Shown: one piece after another, positions 54,104 through 62,701 of the stretch
Layout of the letters: each line of letters starts with the position of its first letter
Numbering within the stretch: position 1 is the stretch's first letter
Source: Pannonibacter indicus
GTDB lineage: Bacteria > Pseudomonadota > Alphaproteobacteria > Rhizobiales > Stappiaceae
Length of the DNA stretch: 64,000 bases
Reading direction: 5' to 3'
NCBI RefSeq assembly: GCF_001418225.1
Contig: NZ_LIPT01000013.1
Coordinates: forward strand, 22,242 to 86,241
Translations under genes and position numbers: made by a program
Notes under the pieces: generated by a model
What the model was told of the DNA's origin: nothing
Seen by the model: only the letters and a program-made list of their open reading frames with translations
Database searches by the model: none

Positions 54104-54888
54104 TCTGCCTCCGGCCGTTTCGCCTTGGTGAAGAGACGGAAGAAGTTGTCCGTCGTCTGCCGGGCCATGTCTTCCGCGCTCACGCCATGCACTTCGGCAA
54201 GGGTCTGGGCGGTGAAGGCCGTATAGGCCGGCTCGTTGCGCTTGCCGCGCCAGGGCTGCGGAGCGAGATAAGGCGCGTCGGTTTCGACCAGCAGCCTGTC
54301 ACGCGGCACGCTGGCGGCAATCTCGCGGATCTCCTCGGAGCGTTTGAAGGTCAGGATGCCGGAGAAGGAGACATAAAGCCCCAGCTCCACGCCGCGCCGG
54401 GCCAGCTCCGGGCCGGAAGAGAAACAGTGCAGCAGCGCCGGGAAGGCGCCCTTCCCCATTTCCTCGTTCAGGATCGCCATCATGTCCTCATCCGCATCGC
54501 GCGAATGGATGACCAGCGGCAGCCGGGTGCGGCGGGCCGCCTCGATATGGGTGCGAAGCCCCTGCGCCTGCGAGGCCCGCGGTGCCTTGTCGTAGAAGTA
54601 ATCGAGCCCTGCTTCCCCGATGGCAACGACCTTGGGATGCTGGGCGAGCTGCACCAGTTCGTCCGCCGTGACGTCCAGTTCCTCGTGAGCATTGTGCGGA
54701 TGGGTGCCGACCGAGCAATAGACGCTGTCATAGGCTTCCGCGATGGCCAGCACCTGCGGGAACTTGCGCACCCGCGTGGAGATCGTGACCATCAGCTTCA
54801 CGCCAGCCGCATGGGCGCGTGCAATCACCTCGTCCCGCTCGGCCTCGAAGTCGGGAAAATCGAGATGGCAATGGCTGTCGACAAGCAT
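54100..54888 (-). CDS. tatD: TatD-family metal-dependent deoxyribonuclease
   Basis: 262 aa from the ATG at 54888. MLVDSHCHLDFPDF carries the first metal His pair. VGTHPHNAHEE, AIGEAGLDYFYDKAP, PLVIHSRDADEDM, ALLHCFSSG and LLVETDAPYLAP are the remaining TatD blocks in order. TatD enzymes are 3'-5' exonucleases tied to DNA repair and quality control. 132 bp after metG; it overlaps the metallo-hydrolase start. Confidence 0.95.
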   Translation of the reverse strand: MLVDSHCHLDFPDFEAERDEVIARAHAAGVKLMVTISTRVRKFPQVLAIAEAYDSVYCSVGTHPHNAHEELDVTADELVQLAQHPKVVAIGEAGLDYFYDKAPRASQAQGLRTHIEAARRTRLPLVIHSRDADEDMMAILNEEMGKGAFPALLHCFSSGPELARRGVELGLYVSFSGILTFKRSEEIREIAASVPRDRLLVETDAPYLAPQPWRGKRNEPAYTAFTAQTLAEVHGVSAEDMARQTTDNFFRLFTKAKRPEAE

Positions 54889-55020
54889 GGGAAAGCCTTG
54901 GGGAAACTTGTGGATAACATGCGGGCAATCCATGTGGAGAACCGGTGCTCTCCGCTGTGGATAAACCTCTTAACTCTTTGAAAGAGCAGAGATTTCCCCG
55001 CTCTTTCGTATTTTCGCAAC

Positions 55021-56577
55021 TTACGCGTCCGCCTGTTCCGGCTCCACATAGCGCGGGAAAGCCGGCTCGGGCTTGGGGATTTCCACGCCGGCGGCAAGCC
55101 GCCCGGCTGCGCCAAGCGTTGCAAAGCTGCGGGCGCCAGCCGGCACCGACAGGTTGTCGAGCAGCCTGGAGGCGGCCGCCGGGGTCACCGGCTGGGCCAG
55201 AATGGCGATCTGGCGGATCACTTCGGCCGTGACATAGAGCACCGTGTTCATGCGCTCCGGATCGGTCTTCTTCAGCGCCCAGGGCTCCTGCGAAGCAAAG
55301 TAGCGGTTGGCCTCGGCCACGCAGGCCCAGATGCAAGCAAGACCCGCATGGATTTCCTGCTTGCCGAATGCAGCTCGGCAGGTGTCCAGCATCGCATCAG
55401 CCTGTGCCAGAATGGCTTCGTCCGCAGGGTGAAGCGCACCGGGCTGTGGCAGCTTGCCGTCGCAGTTTTTGGAGATCATCGACAGGGAGCGCGACGCCAG
55501 ATTGCCGAGGTCATTGGCCAGATCAGCATTGATGCGGTTGACGATCGCCTCATGACTGTAATTGCCATCCTGTCCGAAGGGCACCTCGCGCAGGAAGAAG
55601 TAGCGGGTCTGATCAAGGCCGTAATGCTCGATCAGGCTGAAGGGGTCGATGACGTTGCCGACCGACTTCGACATCTTCTCGCCGCGGTTGAACAGGAAGC
55701 CGTGGGCATAGACGCGCTTGGGCAGCGGGATGCCGGCCGACATCAGGAAGGCAGGCCAGTACACCGCGTGGAAGCGGATGATGTCCTTGCCGATGATATG
55801 GGCATCCGCCGGCCAGTAGGACCAGCGCGCATCACCCTCGTCCGGGAAGCCAGCACCGGTGATGTAGTTGGTGAGCGCATCCACCCACACATACATCACA
55901 TGCCGCGCGTCGCCCGGCACCGGAATGCCCCAGTCGAAGGTGGTGCGCGAAACGGACAGGTCCTTCAGCCCGCGGCTGACGAAGCTGACGATCTCGTTGC
56001 GGCGTTCGGACGGGCCGATGAAGTCCGGATTGGCCTCGTAATGGGCCAGAAGCTTGTCCTGATAGGCGGACAGGCGGAAGAAGTAGCTCTCCTCCTCCAC
56101 CCACTCCACCGGCGTGCCCTGCGGGCCGTAACGTACGCCATCAGGGCGCACTTCCGTCTCGCCCTCCTGATAGAAAGCCTCGTCACGCACCGAGTACCAG
56201 CCGGAGTAGCTGTCCTTGTAGATGTCACCATTCGCCGCCATCCGCTTCCAGATCTCCTGGCTCGCCTTGTGGTGGCGCTCCTCGCTGGTGCGGATGAAAT
56301 CATTGTTGGTGCAGCCAAGGGCCTCCACCATCGCACGGAAACGGGCGGAGTTGCGGTCGGCCAGCTCCTGGGCGGTGATGCCTTCCTTGCGCGCCGTCTG
56401 CAGCATCTTCTGGCCGTGCTCGTCCGTGCCCGTCAGGAAGAACACATCCTTGCCATCCAGCCGCTGGAAGCGGGCCATCGCATCGGTGGCAATCGCCTCG
56501 TAGGCGTGGCCGATATGCGGCACCCCGTTGGGATAGGAAATGGCCGTGGTGATGTAGTAGCGGGGCTTGTCGGTCAT
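55021..56577 (-). CDS. metG: Methionyl-tRNA synthetase
   Basis: 518 aa. Class I synthetase: HIGH at 21-24 ([20 protein letters not shown]), KMSKS near 300 ([15 protein letters not shown]), and the Met-specific TGTDEHGQK. It lacks a zinc-knuckle Cys set and the C-terminal tRNA-binding EMAP-like domain, matching the short form usual in Hyphomicrobiales. It charges elongator and initiator tRNA-Met. The C-terminal anticodon-binding helical domain is complete. Confidence 0.97.
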   Translation of the reverse strand: MTDKPRYYITTAISYPNGVPHIGHAYEAIATDAMARFQRLDGKDVFFLTGTDEHGQKMLQTARKEGITAQELADRNSARFRAMVEALGCTNNDFIRTSEERHHKASQEIWKRMAANGDIYKDSYSGWYSVRDEAFYQEGETEVRPDGVRYGPQGTPVEWVEEESYFFRLSAYQDKLLAHYEANPDFIGPSERRNEIVSFVSRGLKDLSVSRTTFDWGIPVPGDARHVMYVWVDALTNYITGAGFPDEGDARWSYWPADAHIIGKDIIRFHAVYWPAFLMSAGIPLPKRVYAHGFLFNRGEKMSKSVGNVIDPFSLIEHYGLDQTRYFFLREVPFGQDGNYSHEAIVNRINADLANDLGNLASRSLSMISKNCDGKLPQPGALHPADEAILAQADAMLDTCRAAFGKQEIHAGLACIWACVAEANRYFASQEPWALKKTDPERMNTVLYVTAEVIRQIAILAQPVTPAAASRLLDNLSVPAGARSFATLGAAGRLAAGVEIPKPEPAFPRYVEPEQADA

Positions 56578-56674
56578 GACGCTTCGGATGCTTTCGGGCG
56601 GGAACTGGCAAAAAACGGAAGAAACGGCCGGACAGGTGTCCGGTCATCAGCAGTGCCTTGCAGGCGGCAAGGCG

Positions 56675-57745
56675 TCATGCGGGCATTCGCATGGCCTCGG
56701 AGAGGGAGCGGAACACGTCGATGACCACCTGTTTCTTGTCAAGATTGAGCGCCTCGGCATCAGCCGCCGCGCGGCCCATCTTTTCCCATACCTCGGTCCA
56801 CCTGACAAGCCGTGAGGCGTTCCCTGCGTCCGGCCCGCGCAACTGGGCATGAATCCAGTCCCGCGCCACAGACAGGAAGGCTTCCCAATTGTCAGTTTCG
56901 CCGCGTGCCGAGACAAGATCGGCAAAGGCATGCAGCGCCACCGCATCAATGCGCGGCAGGCGGGCTGCGAGATTGTGGAAGCCTTGCGTCACCGCCAGCC
57001 CCTCGCCTGCCAGCAGCAGCAGGGCCGAGCGCAGGCTTCCGCCGGCAAAGCGCGTCACATCCGCCATGGCGGAAGGATCTGCATCGCCACGCATGCCCGC
57101 AAGTGCCTGGGCCATGGCCCGTTCGTCCAGCGGCTGCAGGTCCAGCCTGCGGCAGCGCGAGCGGATGGTTGGCAGCAGGCGCCCCGGCGCATGCGACAGC
57201 ACGAAAAACATGGAGTTGGCGGGCGGCTCTTCCAGAATTTTCAGCAACGCATTGGCGGAACTGGCGTTCATATCGTCCGCCGCATCGACAATGCAGATCC
57301 GCAGCCCCTGCCCCGAAGCCGTGGTGCCGAAGAAGGACACGGTGCGCCGCACCTCGTCGACCGGCAGGTCAGTCTTGAAACGTTTGGTCTTCTCGTTATA
57401 TGGCCTGCGCAGATGCAGCACGTTGGGGCTGGCGCCTGCCGCGATCTGGCGGCTGACGATATGCCCCTCCGGCACCGCAAGGCTGCTGGCAGCGGCTACC
57501 TCGGGTGAAAACCTGTCCGGATGGGCCAGCGCGAAACGCGCAAAGCGGAAGGCAAGCGTCGCCTTGCCGATGCCCTTCTGCCCGCCCACCAGCCAGGCAT
57601 GGTGGAAGCGCGGCGAGCGGTAGGCCTCAATCAACTCGCGCTCGGCTGCCTCCTGACCCACGAGGGCAAACTGCTCGCGCGGCAGCGGCACGCCGTCGAT
57701 GGCATCGACCTCCGGAACGGTTTCGATGTCCGCGTTACGCGCCAT
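56675..57745 (-). CDS. holB: DNA polymerase III subunit delta prime
   Basis: 356 aa. AAA+ clamp-loader subunit: LVGQEAAERELIEAYRSPRF, Walker-like GGQKGIGKATLAF, ICIVDAADDMNASSANALLKILEEPPANSMF in parts, SHAPGRLLPTIRSRCRRL (SRC motif). Delta prime is the stator of the sliding clamp loader. It overlaps the tmk stop by 11 bp, a tmk-holB pairing found in many bacteria. Walker A is slightly altered (GxxGIGKA), as is common in delta prime, which does not hydrolyse ATP. Confidence 0.95.
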   Translation of the reverse strand: MARNADIETVPEVDAIDGVPLPREQFALVGQEAAERELIEAYRSPRFHHAWLVGGQKGIGKATLAFRFARFALAHPDRFSPEVAAASSLAVPEGHIVSRQIAAGASPNVLHLRRPYNEKTKRFKTDLPVDEVRRTVSFFGTTASGQGLRICIVDAADDMNASSANALLKILEEPPANSMFFVLSHAPGRLLPTIRSRCRRLDLQPLDERAMAQALAGMRGDADPSAMADVTRFAGGSLRSALLLLAGEGLAVTQGFHNLAARLPRIDAVALHAFADLVSARGETDNWEAFLSVARDWIHAQLRGPDAGNASRLVRWTEVWEKMGRAAADAEALNLDKKQVVIDVFRSLSEAMRMPA

Positions 57746-58430
57746 GGCCGGATCCTGCGCCTTCCCTGTTCTTCAGGCCGAAGCGGGAGGACACCACTTG
57801 CCAGATGGCCGCTTCCACGCCGCCCGCATCCTGAGCGCCGTCAATGACCACAATGCGGTCGGGCTCGGCGTCCGCAAGCTCCAGAAACAGCTGCCGCCGC
57901 CGCTCATGGGTTTCCATGGCATCGGTCTCGAACCGGTCCGGGCTGCGGCCGCTGGCATTCTGCGCCCTTGTGGCCACGCGCTTCAGGCCAATGGCGGCCG
58001 GAACGTCGATCAGCACCGTCAGGTCGGGCCTCAGCCCGTTTGTGGCCGCCACTTCCAGCACATCCAGAACTTGGGCCTCGACGCCCGCCTCGCCCTGATA
58101 GACGCGGGTCGAATCGGCATAGCGGTCGCACAGAACCCACTCCCCGCGCTCCAGCGCCGGGCGGATGGTCACATCCACATGGTCGGCACGGGCGGCGGCA
58201 AACAGCATGGCTTCACCGCGCGGACCCAGCTTGCGCGCCGCGCCCGACAGCAGCACCTCGCGGATCATCTCTGCCCCCGGCGATCCGCCCGGCTCACGCG
58301 TCAGCGTCACGCCTAGCCCCTGTTGCAGCAGGCGCTCGCGCAGGCGGCGGATCTGGGTGGACTTGCCCGCCCCCTCTCCGCCTTCAAATGTGATGAACCG
58401 CCCCAGCGCCAACGAAACTCTCCAACTCAT
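57735..58430 (-). CDS. tmk: Thymidylate kinase
   Basis: 231 aa from the ATG at 58430; a TTG at 58412 with GGAG seven bases upstream gives GRFITFEGGEGAGKSTQ closer to the start and may be the true one. P-loop GGEGAGKST, DR(Y/F) loop CDRYADSTRVYQGE, TREPGGSPGAEMIREVLLSG and the lid GRSPDRFE. Makes dTDP from dTMP. The start lies inside a 20-bp gap after the dac stop. Confidence 0.95.
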   Translation of the reverse strand: MSWRVSLALGRFITFEGGEGAGKSTQIRRLRERLLQQGLGVTLTREPGGSPGAEMIREVLLSGAARKLGPRGEAMLFAAARADHVDVTIRPALERGEWVLCDRYADSTRVYQGEAGVEAQVLDVLEVAATNGLRPDLTVLIDVPAAIGLKRVATRAQNASGRSPDRFETDAMETHERRRQLFLELADAEPDRIVVIDGAQDAGGVEAAIWQVVSSRFGLKNREGAGSGHGA

Positions 58431-58450
58431 CCGCCCCGCAGGGCGCTGCA

Positions 58451-59662
58451 TCACAGCCAGCCGAACAGCAACTGACGCACACCATTCATCGCCCGCTGGC
58501 TCAGCGTGCCTTTGCTGACGTCACCGCCCGTCAGAAGAGGTGCGCGGTAAACGACGGCGTCATCCGGCCCCAGCACCCTGATTTCGCCCACCACGGTGCC
58601 CTTTTCAACCGGCGCAAGCAGCGGACCGTCATAAACGGCGCGCAGCCGGTAGTTCATCGTACCGCCCGTGGGCAACAGAACCTCAACAGTACGCGCCGCC
58701 ACAAGCGGCACCTCGCCTGCCGTTCCGCCGAACACGCGCGCACTGGCCACCTGTGCCCCGGCATCAAACAGGCGGTTGAGGGTGAAGGCATCCCATGCCC
58801 CCTCGACAAGATCCTTCAGCGCCGCCAGCCGCGCCTTGTCCGTGGGAAGGCCGGAGAGGGCCGCAATCACCCGCCGCCCGTTCCGCTCCACCGAAACAAG
58901 ACCGCTGAACCCATCCTTTTCGGTCTGCCCTGCCCCCAGCCCGTCCAGCCCGGTGACATTGCCCAGAAACGGGTTCTTCGCCCGCTGGAAAATGTTGTTC
59001 CAGGTGAACTCCGGCTGGCTGAACAGGCCGTAGCGATCCTTGTGCTCGGTCAGGATATAGCCGGCCAGCAGGCTCAGATCGCGTACCGTCACTTTCACGC
59101 CCGGCGCCGGATAGCCGGTCGGATTGGCAAAATGCGTGTTCTTCATGCCAAGCTTGACCGCAAGAGCATTCATGCGCCCGGCAAAGGCCTCTTCGCTGCC
59201 AGCCAGCCCCTCGGCCAGAACGATGGCCGCATCATTGGCATTGTGAACGAGGAGCCCCTGCAGCAGGTCGGACACAGCGATCTGCGACTTCACGGCCGCA
59301 AACATCGTCGCCCCGCGTGACGGCGCTCCGCCTGTGCGCCAGGCATGTTCGCTGACCGTGTAAAGCGTATCTTCGGACGTTTCCCCCGCCTTCAGCGCAT
59401 CGAAGACGATCGCCGCAGTCATCACCTTGGCAAGGGAGCCCGGCTCAAACGGCTGGTCCGGCGCCTTGGCATAAAGCAGCGTGTCACTGGACTGGTCGAG
59501 AAGAATGGCGGTCGCGGCGCGGGTCGCCAGCACATCCTGCGCCGCGGCGGGGCGAAGGATGCACAGGCCGGAAAGCAGAAGCCCTGCGGCAAGGGCCGCA
59601 AGCCTGAAGTGCTTGAACCTTGTCTGCAGCGGCCGTGCGGCCGTTTCACCCTGCCCGATCAT
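58451..59662 (-). CDS. D-alanyl-D-alanine carboxypeptidase family protein with altered active-site motifs
   Basis: 403 aa from the ATG at 59662. A signal-anchor at 20-42 (RLAALAAGLLLSGLCILRPA) precedes the PBP5-like domain: SxxK intact as S76-L-A-K79. The SxN motif reads N141-A-N143 (VHNANDAAIVLAEG), and at the KTG position is G243-A-G245 (DGLGAGQTEKDGF). A C-terminal beta domain (ARVFGGTAGEVPLVAARTV) and an amphipathic end AMNGVRQLLFGWL follow. Family members trim pentapeptides in the periplasm; missing Ser and Lys suggest reduced or different activity. Between rlpA and tmk, both same strand. Confidence 0.88.
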   Translation of the reverse strand: MIGQGETAARPLQTRFKHFRLAALAAGLLLSGLCILRPAAAQDVLATRAATAILLDQSSDTLLYAKAPDQPFEPGSLAKVMTAAIVFDALKAGETSEDTLYTVSEHAWRTGGAPSRGATMFAAVKSQIAVSDLLQGLLVHNANDAAIVLAEGLAGSEEAFAGRMNALAVKLGMKNTHFANPTGYPAPGVKVTVRDLSLLAGYILTEHKDRYGLFSQPEFTWNNIFQRAKNPFLGNVTGLDGLGAGQTEKDGFSGLVSVERNGRRVIAALSGLPTDKARLAALKDLVEGAWDAFTLNRLFDAGAQVASARVFGGTAGEVPLVAARTVEVLLPTGGTMNYRLRAVYDGPLLAPVEKGTVVGEIRVLGPDDAVVYRAPLLTGGDVSKGTLSQRAMNGVRQLLFGWL

Positions 59663-59722
59663 GTTCCACCCGGCCGAAAACCGCCCCAAACAGCCGGAAT
59701 CCAGCCTGCACCTGCCGCCAGT

Positions 59723-61015
59723 TCAGCGGTTCAGCTTCTGAAGGGACGTTGCGCTGTTCTCGAACGTTTCGAACGCGCCGAAAACATCATTGATGCGGTC
59801 GTTGGCGGCATAGGACGACACAGCCCCGCCGCGCAGCAGGTTGCGCGGAGCGTTAAGTCCCGGCTGCCAGATCATCTGCGGCTGGCTGGCGGCTGACGGA
59901 TCCTGATAGGCCGCAGGTGCCGCATTTGCCGGCGATGCCGCAGGCACGCGGATGGTACCAAGGGTTTGCGGCTGTCCACCCAGTGTCTGGACGGCGGGAG
60001 CGGCAGCGGGAACCCCGGCAGGGATGGCGGCGGCCGGGCTCATGATGGCCTGGGCTTCAGCGGCAGCCGCCGATACATTGACCGCAGACGCCGCCGGGCT
60101 CGCCGAGGCGACCATGATCTGCGCCGCACTTTCATAGGCAACCGCCGGATCGAAGGCGATCATGTAGGACGGATCAAGCTGCGGATGAGTGGTGCCGGAA
60201 GTGGAAGCCACCGTCACCGGCTGCGGCAGTGTCAGAGGACGCGGGCGCGGTGCGAAGCTCGGCACATAATTCGTGCTGCCGGCGCCCTGCGCCAGCGGCC
60301 CGGCAGAGGCAACCATCACAGAAGCGGCAGGCGCGCGGACAGGCCCTGCTGCAGGTGCAGGCGCAGCAGGGGCCTGTGCCAGCATGGTGCCCGGCATCGT
60401 ACCGCCCGGCGTCACGGCATCCGGTCCGTTATAGCTCGCCATCAGGAAGGCCTCGTCATCGCCGTCCATGCGGGCCGGGCCGATATATTCCACCTTCACC
60501 TTGCCGATACCGGCCTGCTTGGTGCCCAGCATCTTGGCGACGCGCTGCGACAGATCGATCTCGCGGTTGCCGTGGAACGGCCCGCGGTCATTGACACGCA
60601 CGATCATTGAGCGGCCGTTCTCCACATTGGTCACGCGGGCATAGGACGGCAGCGGCATGGTGGCGTGGGCAGCCGTCAGCGAGTGACGGTCATAGATCTC
60701 GCCATTGGCGGTCTTGCGCCCGTGGAAGGCCTCGCCATACCAGGACGCAAATCCGACCTTGGTGTAGCCTGGCTCCTCCTTCGGATAATACCAGCGCCCG
60801 GCCACCTTGTAGGGCTTGCCGACGATGGCGCGGCCACCGCCTTTGGGCACCGGCTCACCATCGGCGACGACGCGGGGGCTGGCCTTCACGCCGTATTTGG
60901 ATTCGGGAAAATATTCGGAGGAGCGTTTCTTGGTCGGCGCACTTTCGCAGGCCGCCAGTGCGAGCGCTGCAGTCAGCGCGATCGTCAGTTTCAGGGCGGG
61001 CTTGCGGAGTTTCAC
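59723..61015 (-). CDS. rlpA: Septal ring lytic transglycosylase RlpA
   Basis: 430 aa from a GTG at 61015, chosen because AGGAGG lies eight bases upstream and it gives a clean lipoprotein signal (KLTIALTAALALAAC, lipobox LAAC). The RlpA double-psi beta-barrel is GFASWYGEAFHGRKTANGE, HATMPLPSYARVTN, VRVNDRGPFHGNREIDLS (about 85-190) with the catalytic Asp and His. The C-terminal 230 residues are Ala/Pro/Ser-rich low complexity; no SPOR domain is recognisable, unlike canonical RlpA. It cleaves denuded glycan strands at the septum. First of the minus-strand cluster rlpA-dac-tmk-holB-metG-tatD. Confidence 0.92.
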   Translation of the reverse strand: MKLRKPALKLTIALTAALALAACESAPTKKRSSEYFPESKYGVKASPRVVADGEPVPKGGGRAIVGKPYKVAGRWYYPKEEPGYTKVGFASWYGEAFHGRKTANGEIYDRHSLTAAHATMPLPSYARVTNVENGRSMIVRVNDRGPFHGNREIDLSQRVAKMLGTKQAGIGKVKVEYIGPARMDGDDEAFLMASYNGPDAVTPGGTMPGTMLAQAPAAPAPAAGPVRAPAASVMVASAGPLAQGAGSTNYVPSFAPRPRPLTLPQPVTVASTSGTTHPQLDPSYMIAFDPAVAYESAAQIMVASASPAASAVNVSAAAAEAQAIMSPAAAIPAGVPAAAPAVQTLGGQPQTLGTIRVPAASPANAAPAAYQDPSAASQPQMIWQPGLNAPRNLLRGGAVSSYAANDRINDVFGAFETFENSATSLQKLNR

Positions 61016-61636
61016 ACCACTTGCCTCCTGAGCGTCCTTGCTGGCGCATACGGCCTTTTCAGCCATAGCTGCCATCGGGCGTTTCCCCAAACCTTGCATC
61101 CTGCCGTCCCACTCACAACGCGCCTGGCGGCCCCAGCACACGCGCTCCATGAAGCCGGTTTCCCGGCACTGTCTCGCGGTTGCGCAAACTGACCGTTCGG
61201 CCTCTTGCGCGCAAGTGCATTCCGCCCCCGCAGAAATGCAACAGCCGCAGTTAATCGCATAGTGGTTACCTGATCCTTACCGCTTCGCCAAGTCCCAAAG
61301 CGCCACAGAGTCCATCAAACCGTATCCGGTACACCATATAGGTCCGGGGCGGCTGTTTTCCGCCGCTCCGGCAGGGCCGGAAGCGCCGGCGCCTTCTTGA
61401 AATAATTTACCATCCTGCGACATGGCAGAGGGCTCATGCCCCGAATCTGCCCGGCCCCGCCTGGCTCTGCCTGCCTCTGGCACGTCCACAGCCAGAACTC
61501 CTGCACGCAGTTCGATGCACAGGCAGATTCCCTGCCGGTCTGTCCAGGCTTCGCGGCGGTGACGCGCCCCGCCCTGAAAAGCCTCAGCCCCATCAAGGCC
61601 TGAATCCCTCAAGGTTAGAGCCTATCATTGCATCAC

Positions 61637-61656
61637 TTTGTGATCGCCATCACAAA
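61637..61656. promoter_or_regulatory. CRP/FNR-type binding site
   Basis: TTTGTGAT-CGCC-ATCACAAA: eight-base arms are exact complements, and the core is TGTGA-N6-TCACA, the CRP consensus. No gene start lies within 300 bp on either side except possibly unannotated transcripts in this region. Confidence 0.6.
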
Positions 61657-61736
61657 CCGCAGCGGCGGCAGCGCCTAAAGTGATGCCACTGCAACGGGCC
61701 GCCCCGCCCTGCGCAGGCTGGGGCCTTCCCGGCACC

Positions 61737-61818
61737 GGCCGCTGATCCTGCACCCCTGCCCACGACACGCCGGATCAGCGGCCCCCTTCCGGGGGACACA
61801 TGGCGGGCAATTTTTCCT
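61737..61818 (+). other. Structured intergenic element, candidate small RNA or terminator
   Basis: GGCCGCTGATCC (61737-61748) and GGATCAGCGGCC (61772-61783) form a perfect 12-bp inverted repeat over a 23-base loop. A hairpin CCCCC-TTCC-GGGGG follows (61782-61795) and then CAATTTTTCC near 61810-61818. The two helices compete for CC. The shape suits the 3' end of a transcript, but none is identified. Confidence 0.4.
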
Positions 61819-62006
61819 GACAAGACATTGTATGCGCAGCGCGGCGGCAGCCGTTCTGGCTGCGCCCCTCCGGCCTTTGCGGCGTTCTGTGAGGCGCGCT
61901 CATAGACAGGGATGGCCGGCGGAGGCAACGGCAAGGCTGAAGCCGCCTTTTCGAGTCAATCCTGCTGTTCCGGGGATACGCCCCAGGGTGCCGCCCGTCC
62001 CTCGGA

Positions 62007-62076
62007 GTTTTAAGCCAAGGTTTCTGCGAGGTTTTCAGGCATGTTTCCGGCACGTTTTCTGGCAAGTTCCGGGCAG
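62007..62076. repeat. Degenerate tandem repeat of about 12 bp
   Basis: Six units starting GTTTT/GGTTT: GTTTTAAGCCAA, GGTTTCTGCGAG, GTTTTCAGGCAT, GTTTCCGGCAC, GTTTTCTGGCAA, GTTCCGGGCAG. The last four share GTTTYCNGGCA. It ends 65 bp before the tRNA gene. Confidence 0.55.
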
Positions 62077-62141
62077 TCCTCACAAATTCACGCCACCCCG
62101 CTTGACATTCCCCCCCAAAGCCCCGAAACGGTTTGCACAAC

Positions 62142-62231
62142 GGAAGAGTGGCCGAGTGGTTTAAGGCACCGGTCTTGAAAACCGGCGTAGGTGAGAGCCT
62201 ACCGTGGGTTCGAATCCCACCTCTTCCGCCA
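62142..62231 (+). tRNA. tRNA-Ser (anticodon UGA)
   Basis: 90 nt including encoded CCA. Acceptor stem GGAAGAG/CTCTTCC with discriminator G, D-arm TGGCCGAGTGGTTTAAGGCA, anticodon stem CCGGT/ACCGG with loop CTTGAAA (TGA at 34-36), a long variable arm TAGGTGAGAGCCTA typical of class II serine tRNAs, and T-arm GTGGGTTCGAATCCCAC. It decodes UCA and probably other UCN codons. Insertion elements follow directly. Confidence 0.97.
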
Positions 62232-62252
62232 CGTCCATTTTCTTGCTTCTAG

Positions 62253-62595
62253 GCTCAGGACCTATCAATTTGCATTGACCCGTGCGATGTGATTCAGGAT
62301 GGCAAAGAAGTTTGCCATGACTGATCTGTATTTGCTCTCACCAGCGCAGATGGCGAAGATCGAACCGTTCTTCCCGCTTTCTCATGGTGTTCCTCGTGTC
62401 GATGACCGGCGGGTGATTTCAGGCATCATCTATGTGCTGAAGCACGGCCTCCAGTGGAAAGATGCACCGAAGGACTACGGGCGGCTCGAGGGCTGGCGCC
62501 GCATCGCCACCCGCCATGACCGCCGGGCAGACGTCTTCATGGCCGCAATCACAATCGCTGCAATTGTCATATGGTGGCTTCAATGAGTCCTGAGC
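62253..62595 (+). mobile_element. Internally deleted IS5-family element
   Basis: 343 bp bounded by inverted ends GCTCAGGAC (62253-62261) and GTCCTGAGC (62587-62595), flanked on both sides by CTAG (62249-62252 and 62596-62599), which may be the target duplication. It contains one frame that joins the first and last parts of an IS5 transposase. Inserted 17 bp behind the tRNA-Ser gene. Because its ends are intact it could be moved in trans, like a MITE. Confidence 0.8.
62299..62586 (+). pseudogene. IS5-family transposase with central deletion
   Basis: 95 aa. The N-terminal part LSPAQMAKIEPFFPLSHGVP and DDRRVISGIIYVLKHGLQWK is the usual IS5 start, up to KDYG. The protein then jumps to GWRRIATRHDRRADVFMAAI and IAAIVIWWL, which is the usual C-terminus. 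The DDE catalytic middle (about 150 residues) is missing, yet the join stays in frame. It cannot transpose by itself. Confidence 0.85.
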
Positions 62596-62701
62596 CTAGC
62601 ACGACTTTGGCAGATTATTCTTTGGCGGGTCGCTGGGGCGGCATCCGCAGTGCGGGCATGGTTTGTCCGGCGGCCTGCTCAGACGGTCAAGGATGGCTTG
62701 C

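Larger units (their letters stand above)
61016..62141. other. 1.1-kb intergenic region with regulatory-like signals
   Basis: No reading frame here looks coding: the longest ones are Arg/Pro-rich and one runs into the tRNA. It contains a perfect CRP-type box (61637-61656), a 12-bp inverted repeat with an adjacent hairpin and T-run (61737-61818) and a 12-bp degenerate tandem repeat (62007-62076). The rlpA promoter must lie at its left end. Confidence 0.6.

Noticed and set aside
61277..61612. 111-codon minus-strand frame upstream of rlpA
   Set aside because: No clear ribosome binding site, no recognisable motif, mixed composition; not supportable as a gene.
62007..62076. CRISPR-like array
   Set aside because: Units are 11-12 bp, directly adjacent without spacers, and no cas genes are present.
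61832..62164. 110-codon plus-strand frame before the tRNA
   Set aside because: Runs into the tRNA-Ser gene and is Arg/Pro-rich; almost certainly noncoding.
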